Assembly: GCA_030620125.1 (NCBI GenBank)
Contig: JAUXFI010000026.1
Location: 1 to 13,746, forward strand
DNA length: 13,746 bases
Origin: Anaerolineae bacterium
GTDB taxonomy: Bacteria; Chloroflexota; Anaerolineae; B4-G1
Reading direction: 5' to 3'
Part shown: positions 1 to 6,449 of the stretch, in pieces
How the letters are laid out: every line of letters starts with the position of its first letter
Position numbering within the stretch: the first letter of the stretch is position 1
Position numbers and translations under genes: made by a program
The notes under the pieces: generated by a model
Seen by the model: only the letters and a program-made list of their open reading frames with translations
What the model was told of the DNA's origin: nothing
Database searches by the model: none

Positions 1-396
1 GGCCGCCGCCAGGGTGATAAAGCCCAGCCCCATCGTGGTGGAGCGGGAATCCACCACTTCAATGGGCAGGCCCGGCAAAAACTCTCGCGCCGCCAATGCC
101 GAGGCGACGGTGCCGCTCAGCCCCGTGGAGATGAAAACCCCCACGATACCGTCAGCGTTGCGGGCCGCCTCGGCGAAGAGAGCCGCGAACTCCCCCGCTG
201 AGGGCTGGGCGGTGGTCGGAATGTCCGTGCTGCGGCTCAGACGCTCGTAAAAGGTCGGCGGGTCTATCGTCACGCCGTCCCGGAAGGTTTCGTCGCCCCA
301 GATGAGTTGCAGGGGCATGACGTGGATGCCGTACTGCGCGACCAACTCTGGCGGCAGATAGGCGGTGCTGTCGGTGACAATAGCTATTCTTGACAT
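1..396 (-). CDS. DegV family protein, fatty-acid-binding (FakB-like), 3' end outside window
   Basis: Reading leftwards from the ATG at 394-396, this frame stays open for 132 codons to the window edge, so only the N-terminal half of a protein usually near 280 residues is present. Family marks are the N-terminal IVTDST (D9, S10), TTAQPSAGEF near residue 62, FISTGLSGT near 89 and VVDSRSTTMGLGF near 114. DegV proteins bind a long-chain fatty acid; in Firmicutes they present it to the kinase FakA for phosphorylation and use in phospholipid synthesis. The start is set by an AGGAG 9 nt upstream (406-410). It lies 93 bp downstream of a winged-helix regulator on the same strand, but a strong terminator separates them. 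The family call is secure; the ligand and any FakA partner are inferred. Confidence 0.93.
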   Translation of the reverse strand, partial: MSRIAIVTDSTAYLPPELVAQYGIHVMPLQLIWGDETFRDGVTIDPPTFYERLSRSTDIPTTAQPSAGEFAALFAEAARNADGIVGVFISTGLSGTVASALAAREFLPGLPIEVVDSRSTTMGLGFITLAAA

Positions 397-454
397 GAGG
401 GCATTCTCCTTTCTAAAGAGACAATAGAGACAAACAAGACGAAAAAATTAGCCC

Positions 455-493
455 AAAAAAAAAGAGGTAGGAGCAGGGCAGCCCCGCCCCTAC
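455..493 (-). terminator. Intrinsic terminator between the regulator and degV-like gene
   Basis: On the minus strand GTAGGGGC (486-493) pairs with GCTCCTAC (467-474), 8 bp with one G-U. The loop can add GGG/CCC pairs. CTC and a run of nine T (455-463) follow. The 5' arm of the stem includes the stop codon (490-492) of the upstream regulator, so a ribosome finishing that gene would cover the hairpin. Confidence 0.8.
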
Positions 494-1194
494 GCTTCGA
501 CGATCTTTATCACCTCCCCGGCGAAATTTGAGAGCCGTTGCAGATTCTCGGCGCTGAGGCGCGAAAGGATTTCCTGGTAACGACCGGTGTAGGAGAGCAG
601 GAGGCTGATCAGACGACGGTTAATGCGTTCGGCGAAGGAGAGCCCCAGCGCCAGACCTGCCAGCGCTTTCAACCCCGCCTCGCCGGGCAGTCCCAACGCA
701 CGCAACTTGTCCAGCAGGCCGGCGGCCGAGGCATCTTCCCTCAACTGGTGCAGGCTCAGGATGACGGCGGTGATCATCTCTGCTGCGTAGAGCATCGGGG
801 ACTCTCGCTGGGGCAAGCGGGCCAGAATTTCCTCCAGCAGGCCCTCGTAGTCGGTGACCTTTCCGGCCCGCAGTGTTTCCAGGATGCGCGTCTTCACCGC
901 CTCCCACTCGCCCTGGCCCACCGTCCTGCCCACCAGTTGGGCGAACAGGGCATCGGCCTGTGGCGTGGGCCGGAAGACGATGCTTGAGCGCCCGGCTCCC
1001 TGCCCTTTTCCCCGCAAGACGTACTCCGACCGCACCAATCCCCGCTCTTCCAGCAGCCGCAGCATGTCGTATGCGGTGATCTTGCTGACCCCTGACCGCT
1101 GCGCGACGGCGGTGTAGTGCAGCGGCTCCCGCGCCTCGCGGTACAGGTTGAGGAAGGCACTCAAGAATGCTCTCTGCCGGCCGGTGAGTTTCAT
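490..1194 (-). CDS. Winged helix-turn-helix transcriptional regulator
   Basis: A 234-residue protein with an N-terminal DNA-binding domain. Residues 26-55 (HYTAVAQRSGVSKITAYDML...) form a helix-turn-helix, and 56-76 (YVLRGKGQGAGRSSIVFRPT) look like the wing. The remaining 150 residues are helical and Ala/Leu-rich, with no recognised ligand domain. The start ATG at 1192-1194 has a GGGAG a few bases upstream and fits the promoter at 1244-1272. It sits immediately upstream of the DegV-like gene on the same strand and diverges from the SAM hydroxide adenosyltransferase gene, with their -35 boxes 8 bp apart. It could therefore control itself, the degV-like gene and the divergent operon; this is inferred from position. 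The HTH is clear; the family and the signal it senses are not recognised. Confidence 0.85.
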   Translation of the reverse strand: MKLTGRQRAFLSAFLNLYREAREPLHYTAVAQRSGVSKITAYDMLRLLEERGLVRSEYVLRGKGQGAGRSSIVFRPTPQADALFAQLVGRTVGQGEWEAVKTRILETLRAGKVTDYEGLLEEILARLPQRESPMLYAAEMITAVILSLHQLREDASAAGLLDKLRALGLPGEAGLKALAGLALGLSFAERINRRLISLLLSYTGRYQEILSRLSAENLQRLSNFAGEVIKIVEA

Positions 1195-1243
1195 CGCTAC
1201 TCTCCCTGTGCATCATGCCCAGTATTCCAAAAAAGCCGAATAA

Positions 1244-1272
1244 ATTGTACCACGGTATGCCAGATTTGTCAA
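1244..1272 (-). promoter_or_regulatory. Sigma-70 type promoter of the winged-helix regulator
   Basis: On the minus strand TTGACA (1267-1272), a 17-bp spacer, then TACAAT (1244-1249), preceded by TGG, which makes an extended -10. Transcription would start near 1237, giving a leader of about 43 nt before the ATG at 1194. It is one base from the consensus. Confidence 0.8.
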
Positions 1273-1280
1273 CGGGCGGC

Positions 1281-1309
1281 TTGACGAGTTCGCCGCTTCC
1301 TTGTAGAAT
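1281..1309 (+). promoter_or_regulatory. Sigma-70 type promoter of the SAM hydroxide adenosyltransferase-murA operon
   Basis: TTGACG (1281-1286), a 17-bp spacer and TAGAAT (1304-1309). The expected transcription start is A1316 or A1317, while the best start codon is ATG 1317-1319, so the message should have no leader. This also argues against the in-frame upstream ATG at 1215, which would place the promoter inside the gene. Confidence 0.78.
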
Positions 1310-1316
1310 CTATCGA

Positions 1317-2174
1317 ATGGAAGGGATACCGCTGGTCACGCTCACGACCGACTTTGGTACCGCTGACGGCTATGTGGGGACGATGAAAGGCGTCATCCTC
1401 AGCATCGCCCCCGACGCCCGGCTGGTGGACATCTCCCACGAGATCGCGCCACAGAACGTCCGCCAGGCCGCCTACGTGCTCTACACTGCCTATCCCTTTT
1501 TTCCACCGCGCGCTGTGCACCTGGTCGTGGTGGATCCCGGCGTGGGGAGTACACGACGACCTATCGCCCTGCGCACGCCAGCGGGCTGCTTTGTTGGGCC
1601 GGATAACGGTGTCTTCAGCTACGTGATGGCCCGCGAGCCGGTCGAGGCGCTGGTGGAACTGTCCGATCCGTGTTATCGCCTGTCCCAGGTGAGTCACACC
1701 TTTCACGGGCGCGATATCTTTGCCCCCGCCGCCGCGCACCTGGCGGCTGGCGTTCCCATCACCGCCCTCGGCCCGCCTGTGCATGATGCGGTCACGTTCC
1801 CGTCTCCGCGCCTGGAGGTTGCCTCCGACACCATCTCTGGCGAGGTGCTGCACGCCGACCGTTTTGGCAATGTGATCACCAGCATCGGGCAACTCTTGTG
1901 GAGCGGGGACGAGCTCTTGCTCGAACCGCTCTTTCGGGAGGTAGAGGGTGGGGGACGAGTGCGCTTTGGGGCTGGTGAGACTGTGGTCACGGTGGCGGGA
2001 CGGGAGATCGCTGGCATCTATCGTACTTATGCAAAAGTCGAGCCTGGCGCGGTGTTGGCCCTGGTGGGCAGCGAGGGATTTGTAGAGATCGCGGTACGGG
2101 AAGGGAGCGCGGCCCGGAGGTTGGGGTTGCGCCAGGGTGATCCCGTGATGCTGCGCTGGCGACGAATGTCGTAA
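1317..2174 (+). CDS. SAM hydroxide adenosyltransferase (S-adenosyl-L-methionine hydrolase, DUF62 family)
   Basis: 285 residues. This family hydrolyses S-adenosylmethionine to adenosine and methionine using an activated water, and is related to fluorinase and chlorinase. Visible marks are TLTTDFGTADGYVGTMKGVI at the N-terminus, DISHEI at 38-43, VVDPGVGSTRR with the D73...R80 pair, FVGPDNGVFSYV near 92, FHGRDIF with H130, and DRFGNVITSI in the C-terminal barrel. The Asp-Arg-His catalytic set of the hydrolase branch (D73, R80, H130) is present. The frame is open upstream to an ATG at 1215, but the family starts just before the TTDFG motif and the promoter ends at 1309, so 1317 is chosen. murA follows after 9 bp, so the two are very probably one transcript. 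The physiological role of the enzyme is poorly known. Confidence 0.93.
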   Translation: MEGIPLVTLTTDFGTADGYVGTMKGVILSIAPDARLVDISHEIAPQNVRQAAYVLYTAYPFFPPRAVHLVVVDPGVGSTRRPIALRTPAGCFVGPDNGVFSYVMAREPVEALVELSDPCYRLSQVSHTFHGRDIFAPAAAHLAAGVPITALGPPVHDAVTFPSPRLEVASDTISGEVLHADRFGNVITSIGQLLWSGDELLLEPLFREVEGGGRVRFGAGETVVTVAGREIAGIYRTYAKVEPGAVLALVGSEGFVEIAVREGSAARRLGLRQGDPVMLRWRRMS

Positions 2175-2183
2175 TGGAGAGTA

Positions 2184-3470
2184 ATGGCTATGGAAAAGCT
2201 CTTGATCGAAGGTGGGTATCCTATCTCTGGCACTGCCGTCCCTAGTGGGAACAAGAACGCGGCGCTGCCGTTACTGGCCGCTTGTCTGCTGACCGACGAG
2301 CCAGTCACGCTGCACAATCTGCCGGCTATCGGAGATGTGCAGACGATGGGCAAACTGCTCTCTGACGTCGGGGTCTCCATCGAGAAACTGGACCCCCGTA
2401 CCTGGCGGGTGCACGCCCGCGAGGTTCGCACGTCAAAGTTGAGCCACGAACTCTTTGGGAATGTCCGTGGCTCCATCACGTTGGCCGGGCCGATGCTCGC
2501 CAGGATGGGTGAGGTGCATCTACCCCGACCTGGCGGCGACGTCATCGGGCGACGGCGGGTGGATACTCACTTTCTGGCCTTGAGCGCGCTGGGGGCGGAT
2601 GTGGACACCGATGGCGCTTTTCGCCTGCGCGGCAAGCGGCTGCGCGGCGCCGACATTCTGTTGGATCAGGCCAGTGTCACTGCTACCGAGAACGCCATCA
2701 TGGCCGCGACGCTCGCCAGTGGCACAACCGTCATCCGCAATGCGGCCTGCGAGCCTCACGTGCAGGACCTGTGCCACATGCTGTGTCGGCTCGGAGCACA
2801 GATCGAGAACATTGGCTCCAATGCGCTCATCATCCACGGCGTGGAGCGGCTGAGTGGCGGGGAGTACACCATCGGCCCGGACTATATGGAGGTGGGGAGT
2901 TACATCGCCCTGGCAGCGGTGACCGGTGGCGAACTGGTGATCAAGAACGCCGCTCCAGAGCACTTGCGTATGGTCGCCCTGGTCTTTGAGCGGTTGGGGG
3001 TGCGGTTCGAAGCGCGGGGCAATGACGTTTTCGTGCCCTCCGAGCAGTCCCTCGTCGTGGTCCCGGACATCGGTGGGGCCATCCCCTCTGTTGATGATGC
3101 CCCCTGGCCGGGTTTCCCCGCCGATCTGATGAGCATCGCCGTCGTGCTGGCCTCTCAGGCCAGAGGCACTGTGCTGATCCACGACAAGATGTTCGAGAGC
3201 CGCCTTTATTTTGTGGACAAGCTGATCGCGATGGGGGCGCGCGTTATTCTCTGCGATCCCCACCGGTGTGTGGTGCAGGGCCCGTCGCCGCTGCACGGCG
3301 ACGAGGTGGAAAGCCCCGACATCCGCGCTGGCATGGCGCTCCTCATCGCGGCCCTGTGCGCCGAGGGGCAGAGCATCATTCGCAACATCCGCCAGATTGA
3401 CCGGGGTTACGAGCGGGTGGAGGAGAAACTATGCCCATTGGGGGCCAGGATTGAGCGCGTGTGTACCTGA
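2184..3470 (+). CDS. murA: UDP-N-acetylglucosamine 1-carboxyvinyltransferase (MurA) with Asp at the Cys115 position
   Basis: 428 residues, normal family length. MurA transfers enolpyruvate from PEP to UDP-GlcNAc, the first committed step of peptidoglycan synthesis in the cytosol. Conserved residues visible: K24-N25 in [10 protein letters not shown]95 in VRGSI, R124 in the GRRRVD segment, the [11 protein letters not shown]sp, the MFESR Arg, SPDIRAG, and the C-terminal [11 protein letters not shown]. The catalytic loop reads [10 protein letters not shown]: residue 119, at the place of E. coli Cys115, is Asp (codon GAC, 2538-2540). Asp at this place keeps activity but removes the target of fosfomycin, as in Mycobacterium tuberculosis. 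The start is either 2184 or the ATG at 2190: GGAG at 2176-2179 is 4 nt from the first and 10 nt from the second, and MEKLLIEG fits the family better. It is expected to be co-transcribed with the gene before it. A MurA-like paralog cannot be fully excluded. Confidence 0.94.
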   Translation: MAMEKLLIEGGYPISGTAVPSGNKNAALPLLAACLLTDEPVTLHNLPAIGDVQTMGKLLSDVGVSIEKLDPRTWRVHAREVRTSKLSHELFGNVRGSITLAGPMLARMGEVHLPRPGGDVIGRRRVDTHFLALSALGADVDTDGAFRLRGKRLRGADILLDQASVTATENAIMAATLASGTTVIRNAACEPHVQDLCHMLCRLGAQIENIGSNALIIHGVERLSGGEYTIGPDYMEVGSYIALAAVTGGELVIKNAAPEHLRMVALVFERLGVRFEARGNDVFVPSEQSLVVVPDIGGAIPSVDDAPWPGFPADLMSIAVVLASQARGTVLIHDKMFESRLYFVDKLIAMGARVILCDPHRCVVQGPSPLHGDEVESPDIRAGMALLIAALCAEGQSIIRNIRQIDRGYERVEEKLCPLGARIERVCT

Positions 3471-3489
3471 TCCTGCCGCCCCCCCTCGG

Positions 3490-3511
3490 TCCCCCCCAAT
3501 TCTGGGGGGGA
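3490..3511. repeat. C7/G7 hairpin between convergent genes
   Basis: CCCCCCCA (3491-3498) and TGGGGGGG (3503-3510) form an 8-bp stem around a 4-nt loop in the 55-bp gap between the stops of murA and the LysM gene. It could end transcription from both sides, but no T-run follows on either strand. It has the look of a dispersed palindrome. G-runs continuing to 3524 (G7, GG, G5, G3) could also fold as a quadruplex on the plus strand. Confidence 0.55.
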
Positions 3512-3525
3512 AGGTGGGGGAGGGA

Positions 3526-4275
3526 TTACGGCACGATGTAGGTGTCCATCACGTTTCCCACCGTGTCACGCAGCGTGATCAGTTCCCCGCCGCTCCAGGC
3601 CGGTTCCGCGCGCCCCCAGTAAAGATCGCTGGGTGTGTGGCTGCCAGCAGCCGAGTGCACGTTCACCTGCGCATCGGTAAAGAGGGTGAGCGCCGGAAAA
3701 GTAAAGGTGTTGCCTTCTGCGTTGGACAGCGTCCATCCCTCCAGACTGGTCACTCCGCCCCCGTTACGTACAATCACCACCTCGGCCGCCAGATCGCCGG
3801 AGCCAAGCACCTGGCCGATCTCAATCAGCGGTGGGCCGGAGGGGGTGAGCGTAGGCAGCGGAGTGGAGGGCGGTGCCTCCGTGGGCGAGGGTTCAGGCGG
3901 TGCTTCGATAGTCAGGGTGGGGGGGGCACTGGCTGGGATGATGAGTATCTGGCCAACGTGGAGCACATTGGGGTCGGCGAGGCCGTTGGCGGCTACCAGA
4001 TCCCCGGTGGAGACGCCGTGAGCCTGGGCGATGGCTAACAGCGTGTCTCCTTGTTGGACGGTGTACAGCAGCGGGTCAGGCGGGGTGGGGGAGGCAGTGG
4101 GCGGCGTCGGCGAAGAGGGTGACGTGCTGCTCGCTGTCTCCGTCTCCTCGGTGGCCGGGTACATGGGGGTGGGGATGGCGGGATCCTGGGGGCGGTTCCG
4201 CAAGAACAGGACGGTCAATGCGACCGCCGCCAGGATGATGACCGTGATGACGATGAGCCAGGTGCGAGCACGCAT
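3526..4275 (-). CDS. Membrane-anchored LysM and lamin-tail domain protein
   Basis: 249 residues. Order: an N-terminal membrane segment at about 6-26 (LIVITVIILAAVALTVLFL, no signal peptidase motif seen), so probably an anchored exported protein; a Pro/Ser/Thr linker at 30-68; one LysM domain at 70-114 (YTVQQGDTLLAIAQAHGVS...LHVGQILIIP), which binds peptidoglycan or related glycan; a second Pro/Thr-rich linker at 117-148; and a lamin-tail (LTD) beta domain at about 149-249, recognisable by SLEGWTLSNAEGNTFTFP and the final GNVMDTYIVP. The LysM-LTD combination suggests a cell-surface structural or binding protein. No enzyme domain is seen. The ATG at 4273-4275 has no Shine-Dalgarno sequence: the 8-bp repeat array reaches to within 3 bases of the start codon. 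It converges on murA and diverges from the deaminase gene. Confidence 0.9.
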   Translation of the reverse strand: MRARTWLIVITVIILAAVALTVLFLRNRPQDPAIPTPMYPATEETETASSTSPSSPTPPTASPTPPDPLLYTVQQGDTLLAIAQAHGVSTGDLVAANGLADPNVLHVGQILIIPASAPPTLTIEAPPEPSPTEAPPSTPLPTLTPSGPPLIEIGQVLGSGDLAAEVVIVRNGGGVTSLEGWTLSNAEGNTFTFPALTLFTDAQVNVHSAAGSHTPSDLYWGRAEPAWSGGELITLRDTVGNVMDTYIVP

Positions 4276-4278
4276 GAT

Positions 4279-4318
4279 TGGTATACTGGTAAACTGGTAT
4301 ATTGGTACATTGGTAACG
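4279..4318 (+). repeat. 8-bp tandem repeat block 1 (TGGTANAY)
   Basis: Five consecutive 8-bp units: TGGTATAC, TGGTAAAC, TGGTATAT, TGGTACAT, TGGTAACG. The block begins right next to the start codon of the LysM gene and would lie in its leader. Confidence 0.85.
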
Positions 4319-4338
4319 GGTTATGGACAGTCTCCACT

Positions 4339-4347
4339 ATTCTACCA
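4339..4347 (-). promoter_or_regulatory. Possible extended -10 promoter for the LysM gene
   Basis: On the minus strand TGG-TAGAAT (4347 to 4339) is an extended -10 with the same TGG context as the regulator promoter at 1244-1249. No good -35 lies 17 bp upstream. The start would be near 4332, with a leader of about 57 nt containing repeat block 1. Confidence 0.35.
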
Positions 4348-4354
4348 CAAAAGT

Positions 4355-4393
4355 TGGTAAACTGGTATACTGGGAAACTGGTGATTGGAAGGT
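4355..4393 (+). repeat. 8-bp tandem repeat block 2 (TGGTANAC)
   Basis: Units TGGTAAAC, TGGTATAC, TGGGAAAC, TGGTGAT and TGGAAGGT, in the same orientation as block 1. Together with block 3 it makes an imperfect inverted repeat. Confidence 0.8.
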
Positions 4394-4403
4394 TGAAGCG
4401 ATG

Positions 4404-4442
4404 ACCAATGTACCAATTTCCCAATCTACCAATCTACCAACC
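4404..4442 (-). repeat. 8-bp tandem repeat block 3, inverted (ACCAATNT)
   Basis: Units ACCAATGT, ACCAATTT, CCCAATCT, ACCAATCT and ACCAACC. Its reverse complement follows block 2 unit by unit, including the variant TGGGAAA unit, so blocks 2 and 3 are an inverted pair able to fold into a long hairpin with a short loop (about 4394-4403). Confidence 0.82.
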
Positions 4443-4456
4443 TGGGAGCACACACT

Positions 4457-5812
4457 ATGCCAACGCTACTTGTGAAACATGCTGATCTGCTGGTGACGAT
4501 GGACGCCGGATGCCGCCGCATCCCCGACGGTGGCCTGTTCGCGCGCGCTGGTGTCATCGAGCAGGCCGGGCCGACCGCCGACCTGCCGGCCGAGGCTGAC
4601 CGCGTCATCAACGCCCGTGGGATGATCGTTCTGCCAGGGCTGATCAACACCCACCACCATCTTTACCAGACCTTGACCCGCGCCGTGCCCGCCGCACAGG
4701 ACGCCACCCTGTTCAAGTGGCTCAAGACGCTCTACCCAATCTGGGCCGGGCTGACTGCAGAGGCGATCTACACCAGCGCGCTGGTGGGATTGGCGGAATT
4801 GATACTCTCCGGCTGCACCACTGCGTCCGATCACCTCTACATCTATCCCAATGACTGCCGCATTGACGACGAGATTCGGGCGGCGCAGGAGATCGGCGTC
4901 CGCTTCCACGCCTGCCGGGGCTCAATGAGCCTGGGAGAGAGCAAGGGCGGGCTTCCGCCCGACAGTGTCGTCGAGGACGAGGATTTCATCCTCAAGGACA
5001 CGCAACGGGCCATCGAGACCTACCACAACCCGCAGCCTTACGCGATGTTGCGTATTGTCGTTGCTCCTTGCTCTCCTTTCTCCGTCACGCCTGACCTGAT
5101 GCGGGAGACAGCGGCGCTGGCCCGCTCCCACGACGTGCACCTGCACACTCACCTGGCGGAGACGCTGGACGAGGAGCAGTTCTGCCTGCGCGAGTTCGGC
5201 CACCGGCCGGCGGGGTATGTGGAAAGCCTGGACTGGGTGGGGGACGACGTGTGGTACGCCCACGGGGTGCACATCAACGAGGTTGAGGTCGAACTGCTGG
5301 CCCGCACAGGCACAGGTGTCTGTCACTGTCCCAGCTCGAATATGCGGCTGGCCTCTGGCATTGCCCCGGTGCGGGCCTACCTGGATGCGGGAGTCCGGGT
5401 GGGGCTGGGGGTGGATGGCTCCGCCAGCAACGACTGCTCCCACATGCTGGCCGAGGCGCGGATGGCGCTCCTCCTGCAAAGAGTGTCCGGTAACCCGGCG
5501 GGATTGAGCGCGGAGGAGGCGCTGTGGCTGGCGACGGTGGGCGGCGCGCAGGTGCTGGGTCGGGATGACATCGGCCAACTGGCACCGGGCAAGGCCGCCG
5601 ACTTTATCGGGTTCCGGCTGGGTCGGCTGGACTATGCCGGGGCGCTGCACGACTCGTTGGCGGCGCTGGTCTTTTGCACGCCGCAGCAGGTGGACCTTTC
5701 CGTCATCAACGGTCGTACCGTCGTCGAGGATGGGCATCTCCTGACGGTAGACCTGGGGCCGGTGATTGAGCGGCACAACCGGATCAGCCGGGAATTGATG
5801 GAGGCGGTGTGA
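4457..5812 (+). CDS. 8-oxoguanine deaminase / hydroxydechloroatrazine ethylaminohydrolase-like amidohydrolase
   Basis: 451 residues, the usual length of this amidohydrolase branch. It is a single-metal TIM-barrel deaminase. Visible metal ligands: H66 and H68 in GLINTHHHLYQTLTR, H232 in HTHLAET (E235 as acid), H269 in YAHGVH and D320 in GVDGSASND. The signatures SGCTTASDHLYIYPN (118-132) and CHCPSSNMRLASG (289-301) are those of proteins labelled 8-oxoguanine deaminase (related to AtzB), which convert 8-oxoguanine to urate plus ammonia. A neighbouring specificity, such as another purine or triazine, is possible. GGGAG at 4444-4448, 8 nt before ATG 4457, fixes the start. The upstream region consists of the 8-bp repeats. 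A nitroreductase follows on the same strand 57 bp later. Confidence 0.88.
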   Translation: MPTLLVKHADLLVTMDAGCRRIPDGGLFARAGVIEQAGPTADLPAEADRVINARGMIVLPGLINTHHHLYQTLTRAVPAAQDATLFKWLKTLYPIWAGLTAEAIYTSALVGLAELILSGCTTASDHLYIYPNDCRIDDEIRAAQEIGVRFHACRGSMSLGESKGGLPPDSVVEDEDFILKDTQRAIETYHNPQPYAMLRIVVAPCSPFSVTPDLMRETAALARSHDVHLHTHLAETLDEEQFCLREFGHRPAGYVESLDWVGDDVWYAHGVHINEVEVELLARTGTGVCHCPSSNMRLASGIAPVRAYLDAGVRVGLGVDGSASNDCSHMLAEARMALLLQRVSGNPAGLSAEEALWLATVGGAQVLGRDDIGQLAPGKAADFIGFRLGRLDYAGALHDSLAALVFCTPQQVDLSVINGRTVVEDGHLLTVDLGPVIERHNRISRELMEAV

Positions 5813-5869
5813 ATATCTTTACGTTACTGAGACCGGCCAGTACCGGAAATCAAACAAAGGAGGCAGACC

Positions 5870-6382
5870 ATGGAGTTCTCGGAGCTAATCCAAAAGCGAT
5901 ACAGTGTACGGGCGTACAAGCATGACCCGGTGGAGGACGAGAAGCTGCACCAGGTGCTTGAGGCAGCGCGCCTTGCGCCGACCGCGGCCAACCGGCAGCC
6001 CTTCCAGTTCATCGTCATCCACACGGCGGGACGGGAGGCGGAGTTGAAGCGCATCTATGGCAGAGAATGGTTCGTGCAAGCGCCGCTGGTGATCTGCGCC
6101 TGCGGGCTTCCGGCCCAGGGCTGGGTCCGCCAGGATGACGGCAAGAGCTACAACGACGTAGACGTAGCCATCGCCATGGATCACCTGATCCTGGCCGCCG
6201 CCGACGCGGGGCTGGGTACCTGCTGGATCGCCGCGTTCGACCCGACAGCCGCGCGCGAGGTGCTGGGCCTGCCCGACGACGTGGAACCGGTCGCGTTCAC
6301 GCCGCTGGGATACGCGGCTGACCAGCCAAAACCAAAGGTGCGCAAACCGTTGTCCGAACTGGTGCGGTACGAGCGCTGGTGA
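5870..6382 (+). CDS. Nitroreductase family FMN protein
   Basis: 170 residues, at the short end of the family. FMN/NAD(P)H-dependent oxidoreductase fold: RYSVRAYK at 10-17 (phosphate-binding Arg10, Ser12 and Arg14), LAPTAANRQPFQFIV at 36-50 (Asn41 and Gln43 near the flavin), a dimer helix region near 99-112 and GLGTCWIAAF at 114-123. Such proteins reduce nitro, quinone or other electrophilic groups; the substrate cannot be read from sequence. The start ATG has a perfect AAAGGAGG (5856-5863) 6 nt upstream, giving high expected translation. It follows the deaminase gene by 57 bp, with no clear terminator or promoter between them, so they may be co-transcribed. Confidence 0.93.
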   Translation: MEFSELIQKRYSVRAYKHDPVEDEKLHQVLEAARLAPTAANRQPFQFIVIHTAGREAELKRIYGREWFVQAPLVICACGLPAQGWVRQDDGKSYNDVDVAIAMDHLILAAADAGLGTCWIAAFDPTAAREVLGLPDDVEPVAFTPLGYAADQPKPKVRKPLSELVRYERW

Positions 6383-6412
6383 GGCTCAGTAGATCCAATT
6401 TCTGAGGAGTGA

Positions 6413-6428
6413 GGCACGTCTACGTGCC
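6413..6428. repeat. Perfect inverted repeat downstream of the nitroreductase
   Basis: GGCACGT-CT-ACGTGCC, 7-bp arms with a 2-nt centre, starting 30 bp after the nitroreductase stop and 21 bp before the next ORF. No T-run follows, so it could be an operator or a weak stem-loop. Confidence 0.45.
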
Positions 6429-6449
6429 GACTTTCCCGCAGAGGTGTGC

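Noticed and set aside
1215..1316. In-frame N-terminal extension of the SAM hydroxide adenosyltransferase from ATG 1215
   Set aside because: The extension is low-complexity, unlike the family, and would contain the promoter at 1281-1309 as well as the divergent one.
2520..3296. Long minus-strand ORF of 258 codons inside murA
   Set aside because: His/Gln/Arg-rich antisense shadow of a clear murA gene; no family-like motif.
4215..4424. Minus-strand ORF of 69 codons with YQ/VYQ-rich sequence
   Set aside because: It is a translation of the 8-bp repeat array plus an antisense frame of the LysM gene start.
4279..4442. CRISPR-like array
   Set aside because: The units are 8 bp with no spacers, and no cas gene is present.
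4922..5776. Long minus-strand ORF of 284 codons inside the deaminase gene
   Set aside because: Antisense shadow of a conserved gene; composition typical of high-GC antisense frames.
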